Of a stretch of DNA of 64,000 nt, positions 52,284-61,732 are shown piece by piece. Below the pieces are notes generated by a model that was not told where the DNA came from, did no database searches, and saw nothing but the letters and a program-made list of their open reading frames with translations. Location of the stretch: the NCBI GenBank assembly GCA_023663525.1, contig JAMPHF010000002.1:283066-347065 (forward strand), in the 5' to 3' direction. Each line of letters starts with the position of its first letter. Position 1 is the first letter of the stretch. Source of the DNA: Bacteroides sp. Lineage in GTDB: Bacteria; Bacteroidota; Bacteroidia; Bacteroidales; Muribaculaceae. Both the position numbers and the translations under genes were made by a program.

Positions 52284-54521
52284 ATGAAAAGAATCATTCT
52301 TCCGGCCTTTCTCCTGACGGAGACGGTGTGCGTGTGCGCGTCCGCAGGCTCGCCGGCTGAGGAATCAGCCGACTCAATGAGTTTAGTACTCAACCAAGTA
52401 GAGGTCGTGGCCAACCGTGCCACCGCAAAGACTCCGATTGCATTTACAAATGTCGGCAAAAGGGAACTGTTGCAGAACAATGATGGTCGTGACATGACCT
52501 ATCTGCTGCAGATGACCCCGTCGGTGACCACGACATCTGATGCCGGAGGCGGGGTGGGGTACACATCTATGCGTATTCGCGGTACGGATGGCTCGCGAAT
52601 CAATGTCACGGCCAACGGTATTCCGATTAATAATCCGGAAAGCCATAATGTCTACTGGGTGAATATGCCGGACCTTGCGTCATCACTTGGCGATGTTCAG
52701 ATTCAGCGTGGAGCCGGAACATCAACAAATGGCGCGGGAGCATTCGGCGCAAGTGTCAATATGATTACCGATGCGCCCTCCGAGGATGCATACGCGGAGC
52801 TTTCAGGTGCCTACGGAAGCTACAACACCAACCGGCAGACATTCCGTCTCGGCTCGGGGCTGCTGGGTGAACACTGGAGTTTCGACGGTCGTCTCAGCCA
52901 TCTCGGATCTGACGGCTATATTGACCGTGCAAGTTCAGCCTTGTGGAGCTATTTCGGACAGGCAGCATATTCGGATTACAATACCAACATCCGTTTTCTT
53001 GCATTCGGCGGAAAGGAACGCACCTATATGGCGTGGGACTATGCGTCGAAAGAGCAGATGGAGGAGTATGGCCGACGGTACAATCCGTGTGGAGAGTACA
53101 CGGACAAGGATGGAAATATAGCCTACTATCCGGATCAGTATGACAATTACATCCAGCATCATTTCCAATTGCTCTTTCACCGTCGTTTGGGGGCGGGACT
53201 ACATCTGAACGCAGCTTTGCATTGCACGGTTGATGACGGATATTATGACCAATACAAAACCAAGCGCACACTCGTGGAGTATGGTCTCACACCCTTTGTC
53301 GATGCTGACGGCAGTGAGATTGAGAAATCGGATCTCATACGTCTGAAGAACAATGAAAACAAATTTTGGGGTGGACAGCTATCGCTAAACTATATTAATG
53401 AACGTTGGAACGCAGTGGTCGGAGTCGCGGTGACGGACTTCAATGGCCATCACTTCGGGCAAGTGAAGTGGGTAAGGAATTATGTCGGTCCGATTGATCC
53501 CCTGCAGAAGTACTATGACAATCGGGGAAAGAAATTTGATGCAAATGTGTTTGTCCGTGCCAACTACGAACTGAGCCGTATGTTCTCGGCATACGCCGAC
53601 ATGCAGTATCGCCACATACATTATACTATTAAAGGCGAATCTGACAATTGGGACTGGAATATCGCAGCCCCGGCAGTCCTCGATGTCAACCGCCGATGGA
53701 ATTTCTTCAATCCGAAGTTAGGACTCAACTTTACCACAGGCAACCATCGTGCGTTTGCGTCATGGGCAGTGGCACAGAAAGAGCCTGTGCGCGACAATTT
53801 CACGGACGGTGACCCCAACCATCGGCCGGAATCCGAACGGCTGAATGATTTTGAGATTGGATACTCGTTTGGCAGCAAGATTTTCTCTGTCGGTGTGAAT
53901 CTGTATTACATGCTTTATAAGGATCAGCTTGTGGCAACCGGTGAACTTTCCGACACGGGAAATCCAATCAGTGTCAACGTCCCGGATTCGTATCGCATGG
54001 GTGTCGAGATTCAGACCGCATTGTATCCATGTCAATGGTTTGATTGGAAATTCAATCTCACATTGTCACGCAACCGCATAAAGAATTTTGTGGAATACAT
54101 CTATGAGGATGAGTGGACAAATCCAATATCTTTTGACCTTGGAGATACTCCCATAGCCTTTTCACCCGATTTGATTTTCAACAACTCCTTCAATTTCAAC
54201 TATCGGGGATTTGATGCATCGCTCCAAAGCCGTTTTGTGGGCAAGCAATACATGAACAACGCCCGGAGCAAGGAGGCCGAACTTGCCTCATATTTCGTAT
54301 CTGACCTTCATCTCGGTTATACATTGAGAGACATCCATGGCGTGAAAGAGCTGAGACTCGGTTTCTCCATTTATAATCTGTTTGACAAGAAATATTTCAA
54401 CAACGGCTATGCCGGAGCAGGCTACTATGTGGATGGCGGTGAGAAAATCATCTATCGTTACGCCGGCTATGCAGCTCAGGCTCCCACCCACGTGATGGCG
54501 ACTGCAACTTTCCGTTTTTAA
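52284..54521 (+). CDS. TonB-dependent receptor, probably for thiamine
   Basis: A 745-aa outer-membrane receptor. Signal peptide (1-24, ending CVCASAG) is followed by the plug domain (about 40-160; VVANRATAKTPIAFTNVGKREL, MRIRGTDGSRINVTANGIPIN, QIQRGAGTSTNGAGAFGASVN) and a 22-strand-type barrel ending in ATATFRF with a terminal Phe. Its TPP riboswitch and downstream PnuC-type transporter indicate that it takes up thiamine or a thiamine derivative. It has no carboxypeptidase-like N-terminal extension, unlike SusC proteins. Confidence 0.9.
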   Translation: MKRIILPAFLLTETVCVCASAGSPAEESADSMSLVLNQVEVVANRATAKTPIAFTNVGKRELLQNNDGRDMTYLLQMTPSVTTTSDAGGGVGYTSMRIRGTDGSRINVTANGIPINNPESHNVYWVNMPDLASSLGDVQIQRGAGTSTNGAGAFGASVNMITDAPSEDAYAELSGAYGSYNTNRQTFRLGSGLLGEHWSFDGRLSHLGSDGYIDRASSALWSYFGQAAYSDYNTNIRFLAFGGKERTYMAWDYASKEQMEEYGRRYNPCGEYTDKDGNIAYYPDQYDNYIQHHFQLLFHRRLGAGLHLNAALHCTVDDGYYDQYKTKRTLVEYGLTPFVDADGSEIEKSDLIRLKNNENKFWGGQLSLNYINERWNAVVGVAVTDFNGHHFGQVKWVRNYVGPIDPLQKYYDNRGKKFDANVFVRANYELSRMFSAYADMQYRHIHYTIKGESDNWDWNIAAPAVLDVNRRWNFFNPKLGLNFTTGNHRAFASWAVAQKEPVRDNFTDGDPNHRPESERLNDFEIGYSFGSKIFSVGVNLYYMLYKDQLVATGELSDTGNPISVNVPDSYRMGVEIQTALYPCQWFDWKFNLTLSRNRIKNFVEYIYEDEWTNPISFDLGDTPIAFSPDLIFNNSFNFNYRGFDASLQSRFVGKQYMNNARSKEAELASYFVSDLHLGYTLRDIHGVKELRLGFSIYNLFDKKYFNNGYAGAGYYVDGGEKIIYRYAGYAAQAPTHVMATATFRF

Positions 54522-54532
54522 GATGTTAGCCT

Positions 54533-55123
54533 ATGTCTGTTGACACTATACTTGAGATAGCAGGTTTCCTCATAGGTATATTGTATTTATGGTGGGAATA
54601 CCATGCTGATGCCAAAGTTTGGCTCGCTTCGGTGATCATGCCCGGCATTTCAATGTGGATATATTATTCCAAGGGACTGTATGCCGATTTCGGTATCAAC
54701 ATCTATTATCTCGTCATTGCCCTGTACGGGTTCATTGCATGGACACGCGGGACAGCCGGACATGGAAAGTCTCCGAGAAAGATAACGCATGTCTCGCCGG
54801 GTGTTGTAGTCGCCATCGTGATTGCTACGGCTGTAATTTGGGGTGGGATATGGTGGATACTTGTCACGTTCACCGATTCCACAGTCCCGGTAGCTGATGC
54901 TTTTACGACTGCGCTGTCGATTGTAGGGCTGTGGATGATGGCACGGAAATATGCCGAGCAGTGGCTCGCATGGTTTGTGGTTGACATTGTCTGCAGCGCA
55001 CTCTATTTTTATAAAGGATTGAATTTCTATTGTGTGCTCTATGCCATTTATACCGTGATTGCACTCCTCGGCTATCGAAAGTGGGTTGGATTGATGGAGA
55101 TGCAGAGCGATGAGAAAGGTTGA
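54533..55123 (+). CDS. pnuT: PnuC-family transporter, probably thiamine (PnuT-like)
   Basis: A 196-aa inner-membrane protein with about seven hydrophobic helices. It has the PnuC pattern of Trp/Tyr-rich helices (WWEYHADAKVWLASVI; WLAWFVVDIVCSALYFYKGL; YAIYTVIALLGYRKW). PnuC relatives move vitamins by facilitated diffusion with metabolic trapping. Placement 11 bp after a riboswitch-controlled TonB receptor points to thiamine. A thiamine pyrophosphokinase gene, often third in this unit in Bacteroidales, is not present here. Confidence 0.85.
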   Translation: MSVDTILEIAGFLIGILYLWWEYHADAKVWLASVIMPGISMWIYYSKGLYADFGINIYYLVIALYGFIAWTRGTAGHGKSPRKITHVSPGVVVAIVIATAVIWGGIWWILVTFTDSTVPVADAFTTALSIVGLWMMARKYAEQWLAWFVVDIVCSALYFYKGLNFYCVLYAIYTVIALLGYRKWVGLMEMQSDEKG

Positions 55124-55201
55124 TTATGCGGCGATATGCAAGCATTAAATGTTAAAATATCAGAATTTGGTGCTTTCTCGCAAAAATAAGCGCGAAAAAC
55201 A

Positions 55202-55231
55202 TTTGAAATTGTAGCAAAATGCTTAACTTTG
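55202..55231 (+). promoter_or_regulatory. Promoter of dapF
   Basis: TTTG (55202-55205) and a perfect -7 box TAACTTTG (55224-55231), spacer 18 bp, leader about 38 bases. Confidence 0.6.
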
Positions 55232-55276
55232 CATCGATTTCAGACAAATTAACGCAGCATTAGAAATCAAAAAGAT

Positions 55277-56152
55277 ATGACCTCATCAGCTAAAAAAGCC
55301 ACAGAGGTGATTAAGTTCACCAAAATGCACGGCATAGGCAATGATTACATATATATAGACTGTATGGAATCAATCCCCGACCGGCTTCCGGATTTGGCCA
55401 TCGAAATGAGCGACCGCCATTTCGGTGTCGGTGGTGACGGCATAGTGCTTATATGCCCCTCGGAGATAGCTGACTTCAGAATGAGGATGTTCAACAATGA
55501 CGGTTCGGAAGCACGTATGTGTGGCAATGCTTCGCGCTGCATAGCAAAGTACGTTCATGACCACGCTCTCACCGACAAAACACGCATAAGCCTTGAAACC
55601 CTCTCGGGTATCAAGGTTTTGTCGCTTAATATGAGCAGTGACGGAGAGGTGGAGAGTGTGACGGTTGACATGGGCGAACCTGAATTGATTGCTGCTGCAG
55701 TCCCGGTCATTTCAGCCTCTGAGCGCATGGTCGAGGAGACTGTCGAGACATCATCCGGCCCTATTAAAGTAACTGCCGTCTCAATGGGTAATCCCCACGG
55801 AGTTATTTTTGTCAACCGTATAGAGGATGTGGATTTCGATACACTTGGTCCTGAACTGGAACGTCATCCGATGTGGCCGGATAGAGCCAATATTGAATTT
55901 ATCGAAGTGATCTCTGACGATGAGGCTCGTATGAGAGTGTGGGAGAGAGGCACTGGTGAGACGCTTGCCTGTGGCACGGGCGCATGTGCGTCGGCTGTGG
56001 CTGCTGTTCTCACGGGTCGCTGTAACCGCAAGGTGACCATCCATCTCAGAGGTGGGAACCTGACAATCGAATGGCGTGCTGATGACAATCATGTCATGAT
56101 GACCGGCGGCGCGACTGAAGTTTTCGACGGTAACTATTATCGACAACGTTGA
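55277..56152 (+). CDS. dapF: Diaminopimelate epimerase
   Basis: Converts LL- to meso-diaminopimelate for lysine and peptidoglycan. The two catalytic cysteines are Cys82 (SEARMCGNASRC) and Cys232 (TLACGTGACAS). FTKMHGIGNDYIYID and DGIVLI are family blocks, and the 291-aa length is slightly long. Paired with dapL downstream it completes the LL-DAP aminotransferase route, which bypasses succinylated intermediates. Confidence 0.95.
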   Translation: MTSSAKKATEVIKFTKMHGIGNDYIYIDCMESIPDRLPDLAIEMSDRHFGVGGDGIVLICPSEIADFRMRMFNNDGSEARMCGNASRCIAKYVHDHALTDKTRISLETLSGIKVLSLNMSSDGEVESVTVDMGEPELIAAAVPVISASERMVEETVETSSGPIKVTAVSMGNPHGVIFVNRIEDVDFDTLGPELERHPMWPDRANIEFIEVISDDEARMRVWERGTGETLACGTGACASAVAAVLTGRCNRKVTIHLRGGNLTIEWRADDNHVMMTGGATEVFDGNYYRQR

Positions 56153-56195
56153 CAAATCCTCGGTCTTTGAGGACCGGCACTGTCCGGACATCTAT

Positions 56196-56240
56196 TTCCT
56201 TCACATTCACAGACGGATGTGAAAGGAATAACCCTTTTTT
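56196..56240 (+). terminator. Terminator between dapF and dapL
   Basis: TTCCTTCACAT (56196-56206) pairs with ATGTGAAAGGAA (56217-56228) with one bulged base, followed by TAACCC and TTTTTT. It may separate dapF from dapL or act as a partial attenuator. Confidence 0.65.
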
Positions 56241-56292
56241 ATTTCCACAGGTGATTCAAAATAGAAAATATACGATTCATACAAGGTAAACA

Positions 56293-57519
56293 ATGTTTAG
56301 GATTAACGACAATTTCACCAAACTTCCGGCCTCATATCTTTTCAGTGAGGTAGCGCGCAGAGTCAAAGCGTATGCTGACACCCATCCGGGCGTAGAGATA
56401 ATCCGCATGGGCATTGGTGACGTGACACGTCCGCTTTGCAATGCAGTCGTAGAGGCTCTACATAAAGCTGTCGATGACGAGGCGCATGGTGAAAGTTTTC
56501 ATGGCTATGGTCCGGAACAGGGCTATTCATTCCTAAGTGAAAAAATTTCAGAATTTGACTATAAACGCCGTGGTATCGACATCGAGCCTGACGAAATATT
56601 TATCAGTGACGGTGCAAAGAGTGACACCGGCAACATAGGCGACATACTTTCAACAGCAAACCGCATTGCTGTGACCGATCCTGTCTATCCAGTATATGTC
56701 GATACCAATGTGATGGCCGGGAGAGCCGGTGAAATCGGTGACAACGGGCAGTGGAGTCGTATAGAATACCTCCCTTGTACAGCGGAAAATTCATTCGTCC
56801 CGTCGCTGCCCGTTAATGCTCCGGATGTCATCTATCTCTGTTATCCAAACAATCCCACAGGAACCACACTGACTCGTGACCAACTTAAAGTATGGATTGA
56901 CTATTGTCGCGAAAACGGTGCACTCCTGCTTTTTGATGCGGCATACGAGGCATACATACGTGAAGATGATGTCCCCCATTCCATATATGAAATCGAAGGT
57001 GCCAAGGAAGTGGCAATTGAATTTAGAAGCTACTCCAAGACAGCCGGTTTTACCGGCATACGTCTGGGCTACACCGTCGTGCCGAAAACACTCAAAGGTC
57101 TCGGTGAGAATGGCGAATTGGTTGCCCTCAATCCGTTGTGGCGTCGTCGTCAGACCACAAAATTCAATGGTGCGAGCTACCTGACGCAGCGTGGCGCGGA
57201 GGCTCTCTATACCACCGAGGGTCAGCGTCAGATGAAAGAGAGCATCGATTACTATCTTGAGAATGCCCGTATGCTCCGTGAAGGTCTGACAGAGGCCGGT
57301 TATGAGGTGGTTGGTGGAGTAAATTCACCGTATATATGGCTGAAGACGCCTGACGGGATGTCGTCATGGGAGTTCTTTGACCACCTTTTGGATCGCTACC
57401 ATATAGTCGGCACTCCCGGCAGTGGTTTCGGTCCGGCGGGAGAGGGATATTTCAGGCTCACGGCTTTCAATACCCATGAAAACACTCGCCGTTGTGTCGA
57501 GCGTATGTCACGCAAATAA
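56293..57519 (+). CDS. dapL: LL-diaminopimelate aminotransferase
   Basis: A 408-aa PLP aminotransferase that makes LL-diaminopimelate from tetrahydrodipicolinate and glutamate. The PLP lysine is Lys249 ([16 protein letters not shown]), with [10 protein letters not shown] (184-193) and DAAYEAYI as cofactor contacts. The N-terminus ([21 protein letters not shown]) and GIGDVTRPL are specific to DapL. It sits downstream of dapF, with glnN 60 bp further on. Confidence 0.95.
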   Translation: MFRINDNFTKLPASYLFSEVARRVKAYADTHPGVEIIRMGIGDVTRPLCNAVVEALHKAVDDEAHGESFHGYGPEQGYSFLSEKISEFDYKRRGIDIEPDEIFISDGAKSDTGNIGDILSTANRIAVTDPVYPVYVDTNVMAGRAGEIGDNGQWSRIEYLPCTAENSFVPSLPVNAPDVIYLCYPNNPTGTTLTRDQLKVWIDYCRENGALLLFDAAYEAYIREDDVPHSIYEIEGAKEVAIEFRSYSKTAGFTGIRLGYTVVPKTLKGLGENGELVALNPLWRRRQTTKFNGASYLTQRGAEALYTTEGQRQMKESIDYYLENARMLREGLTEAGYEVVGGVNSPYIWLKTPDGMSSWEFFDHLLDRYHIVGTPGSGFGPAGEGYFRLTAFNTHENTRRCVERMSRK

Positions 57520-57579
57520 TTTTCCAAGAAAACAAGAAAAATAATTATACTTACTACAATTTTTAATTCCCAACACATT

Positions 57580-59769
57580 ATGTCAAGTTTAAGGTTCAAG
57601 GTTGTTGAAGAAGCTTCCAACCGAAAGGCAGTGCCGGTGAATATTCCCAAGGAGCGTCCGCAGGAATACTATGCATGCAAGGTTTTCAACCGTGCCAAAA
57701 TGTATGAGTATCTTCCCATAGACACCTACAAGGCTCTTATCAATGCCATCGACAACAAGCAGCCGCTGTCACGCAAAGTTGCCGACAGTGTGGCTGAAGG
57801 AATGAAACGGTGGGCAATTGATAATGGCGCACGTCACTACACTCACTGGTTTCAGCCTCTGACCGAGACAACTGCTGAAAAGCACGATGGATTTGTCGAG
57901 CATGACGGCAAAGGCGGTATGGTCGAGGAGTTCACCGGCAAACTGCTTGTGCAGCAGGAGCCTGACGCATCGAGCTTCCCCAACGGCGGTATCCGCAACA
58001 CATTTGAGGCCCGTGGATATTCGGCTTGGGACATCTCATCGCCTGCGTTCATCATGGACAACACTCTCTGTATCCCGACAATCTTCATCTCGTATACAGG
58101 TGAGTCGCTTGACTACAAGACTCCGCTTCTGCGCGCTCTCTCAGCCGTTGACAAAGCCGGTACAGCCGTTGCCCGCTACTTCGATCCCAATGTGAAGCAC
58201 GTGATTTCGAACCTCGGTTGGGAACAGGAATACTTCCTCGTTGACGAGGCTCTCTATGCCGCTCGTCCTGACCTCGTCCTGACCGGACGCACGCTGATGG
58301 GTCATGAATCTGCAAAGAACCAGCAGCTTGAGGATCACTATTTCGGAGCAATCCCCTCACGTGTCGAGGCTTTCATGCTCGATCTTGAAATCGAGGCCCA
58401 TAAACTTGGCATACCGGCCAAGACCCGCCATAACGAGGTTGCCCCCAACCAGTTTGAGCTTGCTCCTATCTTTGAGGAAACCAATCTTGCGAACGACCAC
58501 AACATGCTCATCATGTCGCTCATGAGCGAAGTGGCACGCCGCCACAATTTCCGTGTCCTTCTCCATGAGAAGCCATTTGCAGGAATCAACGGATCAGGAA
58601 AGCACAATAACTGGAGTCTTGGAACTGATACAGGCACTCTGCTCTTTGCGCCCGGAAAGACTCCGAAGGAAAATCTCCAGTTCATCACATTCGTGGCCAA
58701 CGTTATGGCGGCAGTTCATCGTCACAACGCACTCCTCAAGGCCTCAATCATGTCAGCCACCAACTGCCATCGTCTCGGTGCGAATGAGGCCCCCCCTGCC
58801 ATCATCTCTATATTCACCGGCTCGCAGCTTTCGGATATCATAAATAAGATCAAGAACTCCGACCACGATGAACTCATAGCCCTCGCCGGCAAAGAGGAGC
58901 TTGACCTCGGAGTGGCTCAGATTCCGGAACTTATGATTGACAATACTGACCGCAACCGCACATCGCCCTTTGCCTTCACCGGCAACCGCTTTGAATTCCG
59001 TGCCGTAGGGTCGAGCGCAAACTGCGCTTCCGCAATGATTGCGCTCAACGCCGCTGTGGCTGAGCAGCTTGCCGACTTCAAGCAGAAAGTCGATTCACGT
59101 CTTGATGCAGGTGAGGAGCTCCAGCATGCACTCCTCGCTGAAATCAAAGCTCTCCTGCTCTATTCCGAGGCTATCCATTTCGATGGCAACGGCTACTCTG
59201 ACGAATGGAAAGAGGAGGCAGCCCGTCGCGGACTTGATTGCGAGACAAACCCTGCTCTCATCTTCGATGCATATCTCCGTCCGTCGTCAATCGAGATGTT
59301 CCGCAAGACGGGTGTCATGAATCATGTTGAGCTTGAGGCCCGCAACGAAGTCAAGTGGGAGATGTACACGAAGAAGATTCAGATTGAAGCCCGTGTGCTC
59401 GGTGACCTTGCCATCAACCACATCATCCCCGTGGCCACCCGCTATCTTTCAATCCTCCTTGACAATATGGTCAAGATCCGTCAGTTGTTCCCCGGCAAGA
59501 AAGGTGAGGAACTTTCATCGCAGGACAGCATCACTGTCGAGAAGATCATGCGCCATTGCTCCGTCATCAAGGAAGAAGTTGCCAAGATGGTCAATGCCCG
59601 TAAGGAGGCCAACAAGATTGAGAACGAGCGCGAGAAGGCTCTTGCTTATTCCCGCGAAGTAGCTCCGTGTCTTGAAGTGGTACGCTACCATATCGACAAG
59701 CTCGAACTCCTTGTCGATAATGAAATGTGGCCGCTCCCCAAATACCGCGAACTACTTTTCATCAGATAA
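57580..59769 (+). CDS. glnN: Glutamine synthetase type III
   Basis: A 729-aa GSIII, the form typical of Bacteroidota, assimilating ammonia into glutamine. The N-terminal GSIII-specific domain includes AIDNGARHYTHWFQPLTETTAEKHDGF. The catalytic core has EFTGKLLVQQEPDASSFPNGG, NLGWEQEYFLVD, KTRHNEVAPNQFELAP and FAGINGSGKHNNWSLGT (ATP/Glu site). The helical C-terminus follows. Codon use is strongly biased to C-ending codons, fitting high expression. The usual GSIII partner regulators are not adjacent. Confidence 0.97.
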   Translation: MSSLRFKVVEEASNRKAVPVNIPKERPQEYYACKVFNRAKMYEYLPIDTYKALINAIDNKQPLSRKVADSVAEGMKRWAIDNGARHYTHWFQPLTETTAEKHDGFVEHDGKGGMVEEFTGKLLVQQEPDASSFPNGGIRNTFEARGYSAWDISSPAFIMDNTLCIPTIFISYTGESLDYKTPLLRALSAVDKAGTAVARYFDPNVKHVISNLGWEQEYFLVDEALYAARPDLVLTGRTLMGHESAKNQQLEDHYFGAIPSRVEAFMLDLEIEAHKLGIPAKTRHNEVAPNQFELAPIFEETNLANDHNMLIMSLMSEVARRHNFRVLLHEKPFAGINGSGKHNNWSLGTDTGTLLFAPGKTPKENLQFITFVANVMAAVHRHNALLKASIMSATNCHRLGANEAPPAIISIFTGSQLSDIINKIKNSDHDELIALAGKEELDLGVAQIPELMIDNTDRNRTSPFAFTGNRFEFRAVGSSANCASAMIALNAAVAEQLADFKQKVDSRLDAGEELQHALLAEIKALLLYSEAIHFDGNGYSDEWKEEAARRGLDCETNPALIFDAYLRPSSIEMFRKTGVMNHVELEARNEVKWEMYTKKIQIEARVLGDLAINHIIPVATRYLSILLDNMVKIRQLFPGKKGEELSSQDSITVEKIMRHCSVIKEEVAKMVNARKEANKIENEREKALAYSREVAPCLEVVRYHIDKLELLVDNEMWPLPKYRELLFIR

Positions 59770-59789
59770 TGTCATAGATTGAACGTTTA

Positions 59790-59827
59790 GGTTTGTAGCT
59801 CGGGTATTTCTATCCGGGCTATAAACC
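59790..59827 (+). promoter_or_regulatory. Hairpin in the glnN-purF gap
   Basis: A 14-bp stem with two G.U pairs (59790-59803 with 59814-59827) ends 15 bases before the purF start codon. It has no U-tract. It may end glnN transcripts, or control purF translation; the sequence does not decide. Confidence 0.5.
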
Positions 59828-59842
59828 GTGATATATGAAAAA

Positions 59843-61732
59843 ATGGAGATTCTGAAACACGAGTGTGGTGTGGCGATGATTCGTCTGCTCAAACCGCTCG
59901 AATATTATAAAAAGAAATACGGCACTTACGCATACGGTATAAACAAGCTCTACCTCCTGATGGAGAAGCAGCACAACCGTGGGCAGGAGGGTGCCGGAAT
60001 CGGTGTCGTCAAGATGCATTCGGTCCCAGGAAACGAATACGTGTTCCGTGAGCGCGCTCTCGGCAAGGATGCCATTCAGGAAATATTCGAGACAGTCAGA
60101 ACCAAGATTGAGAAATCGGATCTTGCCGACCATGACAGTGAGTGGGTGGAGCGTTACGCACCGTTTATCGGTGAGATCTACATGGGTCACCTCCGTTACT
60201 CGACCACCGGCAAAAGTGGTCTCTCATATTGCCATCCATTCCTTCGCCGAAACAACTGGCGGTCGCGCAACTTGTTGATGTGCGGTAATTTTAACATGAC
60301 GAATGTCGATCAAGTGTTTGAGCACGTGGTGGCGTGCGGTCAGCATCCGCGCATCTACAGTGACACTGTCGTGCTGCTCGAACAGCTCGGCGATGCCCTT
60401 GACAAGGAGAATCACCGCATCTACCGTCAGTATCGCGACTCGATGGAGGGTCAGAAGCTCAGCCGCACCATTGAGGACAATCTCGACATGGAGAGAGTTC
60501 TCTCGGCCACCGCACCGCAATGGGACGGCGGTTTTGTCATTTGTGGAGCCACCGGCTCAGGCGACATGTTTGCCTTGCGTGACCGCAACGGCATCCGTCC
60601 GGCATTTTATTATCACGATGATGAAGTAGTGGTGCTTGCATCAGAGCGACCCGTTATCCAGACGGTGTTCAATATCCCGCGTCGTGATGTCTGTGAGCTT
60701 GCGCCCGGAAGTGCACTGATTGTCGCTAAATCGGGTCAGGTAACGGTCAAGGATGTGCTTGGAGAAGGCGAGAATCATCGCTGTTCTTTCGAGAGGATAT
60801 ACTTCTCACGTGGAAGCGATGCCGACATCTATAAGGAGCGCAAGCAGCTTGGATGGAACGTGGTCCCGGCCATCATGGACAGTATAGGTGGCGATCTCGA
60901 ACATTCCGTGTTCTCCTTCATCCCCAACACGGCTGAAGTCGCGTTCATCGGTATGGTCAGCGGACTGAACCGTGAGCTTGACAAACGCAAGGAACGTGAG
61001 ATACTCGACAATCAATCCGCCGGAACTCTGACCCCGGAACGTCTCACGGAGATTATGCGACGCGATCTGAGAGTGGAGAAGGTGGCGATAAAGGACATCA
61101 AGCTGCGCACATTCATAGCCGAAGGCGAATCGCGCAATGATCTTGCCGCCCACGTCTATGATGTGACCTACGGCATAATTGAAAATCATGTTGACAATCT
61201 TGTGGTGATTGATGACAGCATCGTGCGAGGGACGACATTGAAACAGTCCATCCTTAAAATGCTTGACCGCTTGCATCCGCGCAAAATTGTGGTCGTGTCC
61301 TCGTCGCCACAGGTCCGTTACCCTGACTATTACGGCATAGACATGTCGCGCATGGGTGAGTTCATCGCCTTTCGTGCGGCAGTCGAACTGTTGAAGGACC
61401 GTGGAATGGACTATGTGCTTGACGACACCTATCGCCGATGCAAGGAGCAGGAGGGCCTACTCGACATAGAAGTGCGCAATTGCGTCAAAGCAATCTACGC
61501 ACCATTCACCCAGGAGGAAATATCATGTAAAATCGTTGATATGCTCACATCCGACGGCTCAATCAATGCCGAGGTCAACATCATCTATCAGACTCTTGAA
61601 GGGCTGCATGAAGCGATTCCGTCATGTCCGGGCGACTGGTATTTCTCCGGCGATTATCCGACTCCGGGCGGAATCAGGCTCGTCAACCGTGCCTACATTA
61701 ATTTTTACGAAGGTAACACAGAAAAAAGATGA
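59843..61732 (+). CDS. purF: Amidophosphoribosyltransferase
   Basis: First step of purine synthesis: PRPP plus glutamine to phosphoribosylamine. The N-terminal glutaminase domain would use Cys8 in MEILKHECGVA after removal of a short propeptide; QHNRGQEGAGIG and GHLRYSTTG are glutaminase motifs. The phosphoribosyltransferase domain has the PRPP loop VVIDDSIVRGTTL (about 455). At 629 aa it is longer than E. coli PurF (505), as in other Bacteroidales, with extra sequence at the C-terminus. A GTG at 59828 is an alternative start. Its stop overlaps the next gene by ATGA. Confidence 0.9.
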   Translation: MEILKHECGVAMIRLLKPLEYYKKKYGTYAYGINKLYLLMEKQHNRGQEGAGIGVVKMHSVPGNEYVFRERALGKDAIQEIFETVRTKIEKSDLADHDSEWVERYAPFIGEIYMGHLRYSTTGKSGLSYCHPFLRRNNWRSRNLLMCGNFNMTNVDQVFEHVVACGQHPRIYSDTVVLLEQLGDALDKENHRIYRQYRDSMEGQKLSRTIEDNLDMERVLSATAPQWDGGFVICGATGSGDMFALRDRNGIRPAFYYHDDEVVVLASERPVIQTVFNIPRRDVCELAPGSALIVAKSGQVTVKDVLGEGENHRCSFERIYFSRGSDADIYKERKQLGWNVVPAIMDSIGGDLEHSVFSFIPNTAEVAFIGMVSGLNRELDKRKEREILDNQSAGTLTPERLTEIMRRDLRVEKVAIKDIKLRTFIAEGESRNDLAAHVYDVTYGIIENHVDNLVVIDDSIVRGTTLKQSILKMLDRLHPRKIVVVSSSPQVRYPDYYGIDMSRMGEFIAFRAAVELLKDRGMDYVLDDTYRRCKEQEGLLDIEVRNCVKAIYAPFTQEEISCKIVDMLTSDGSINAEVNIIYQTLEGLHEAIPSCPGDWYFSGDYPTPGGIRLVNRAYINFYEGNTEKR

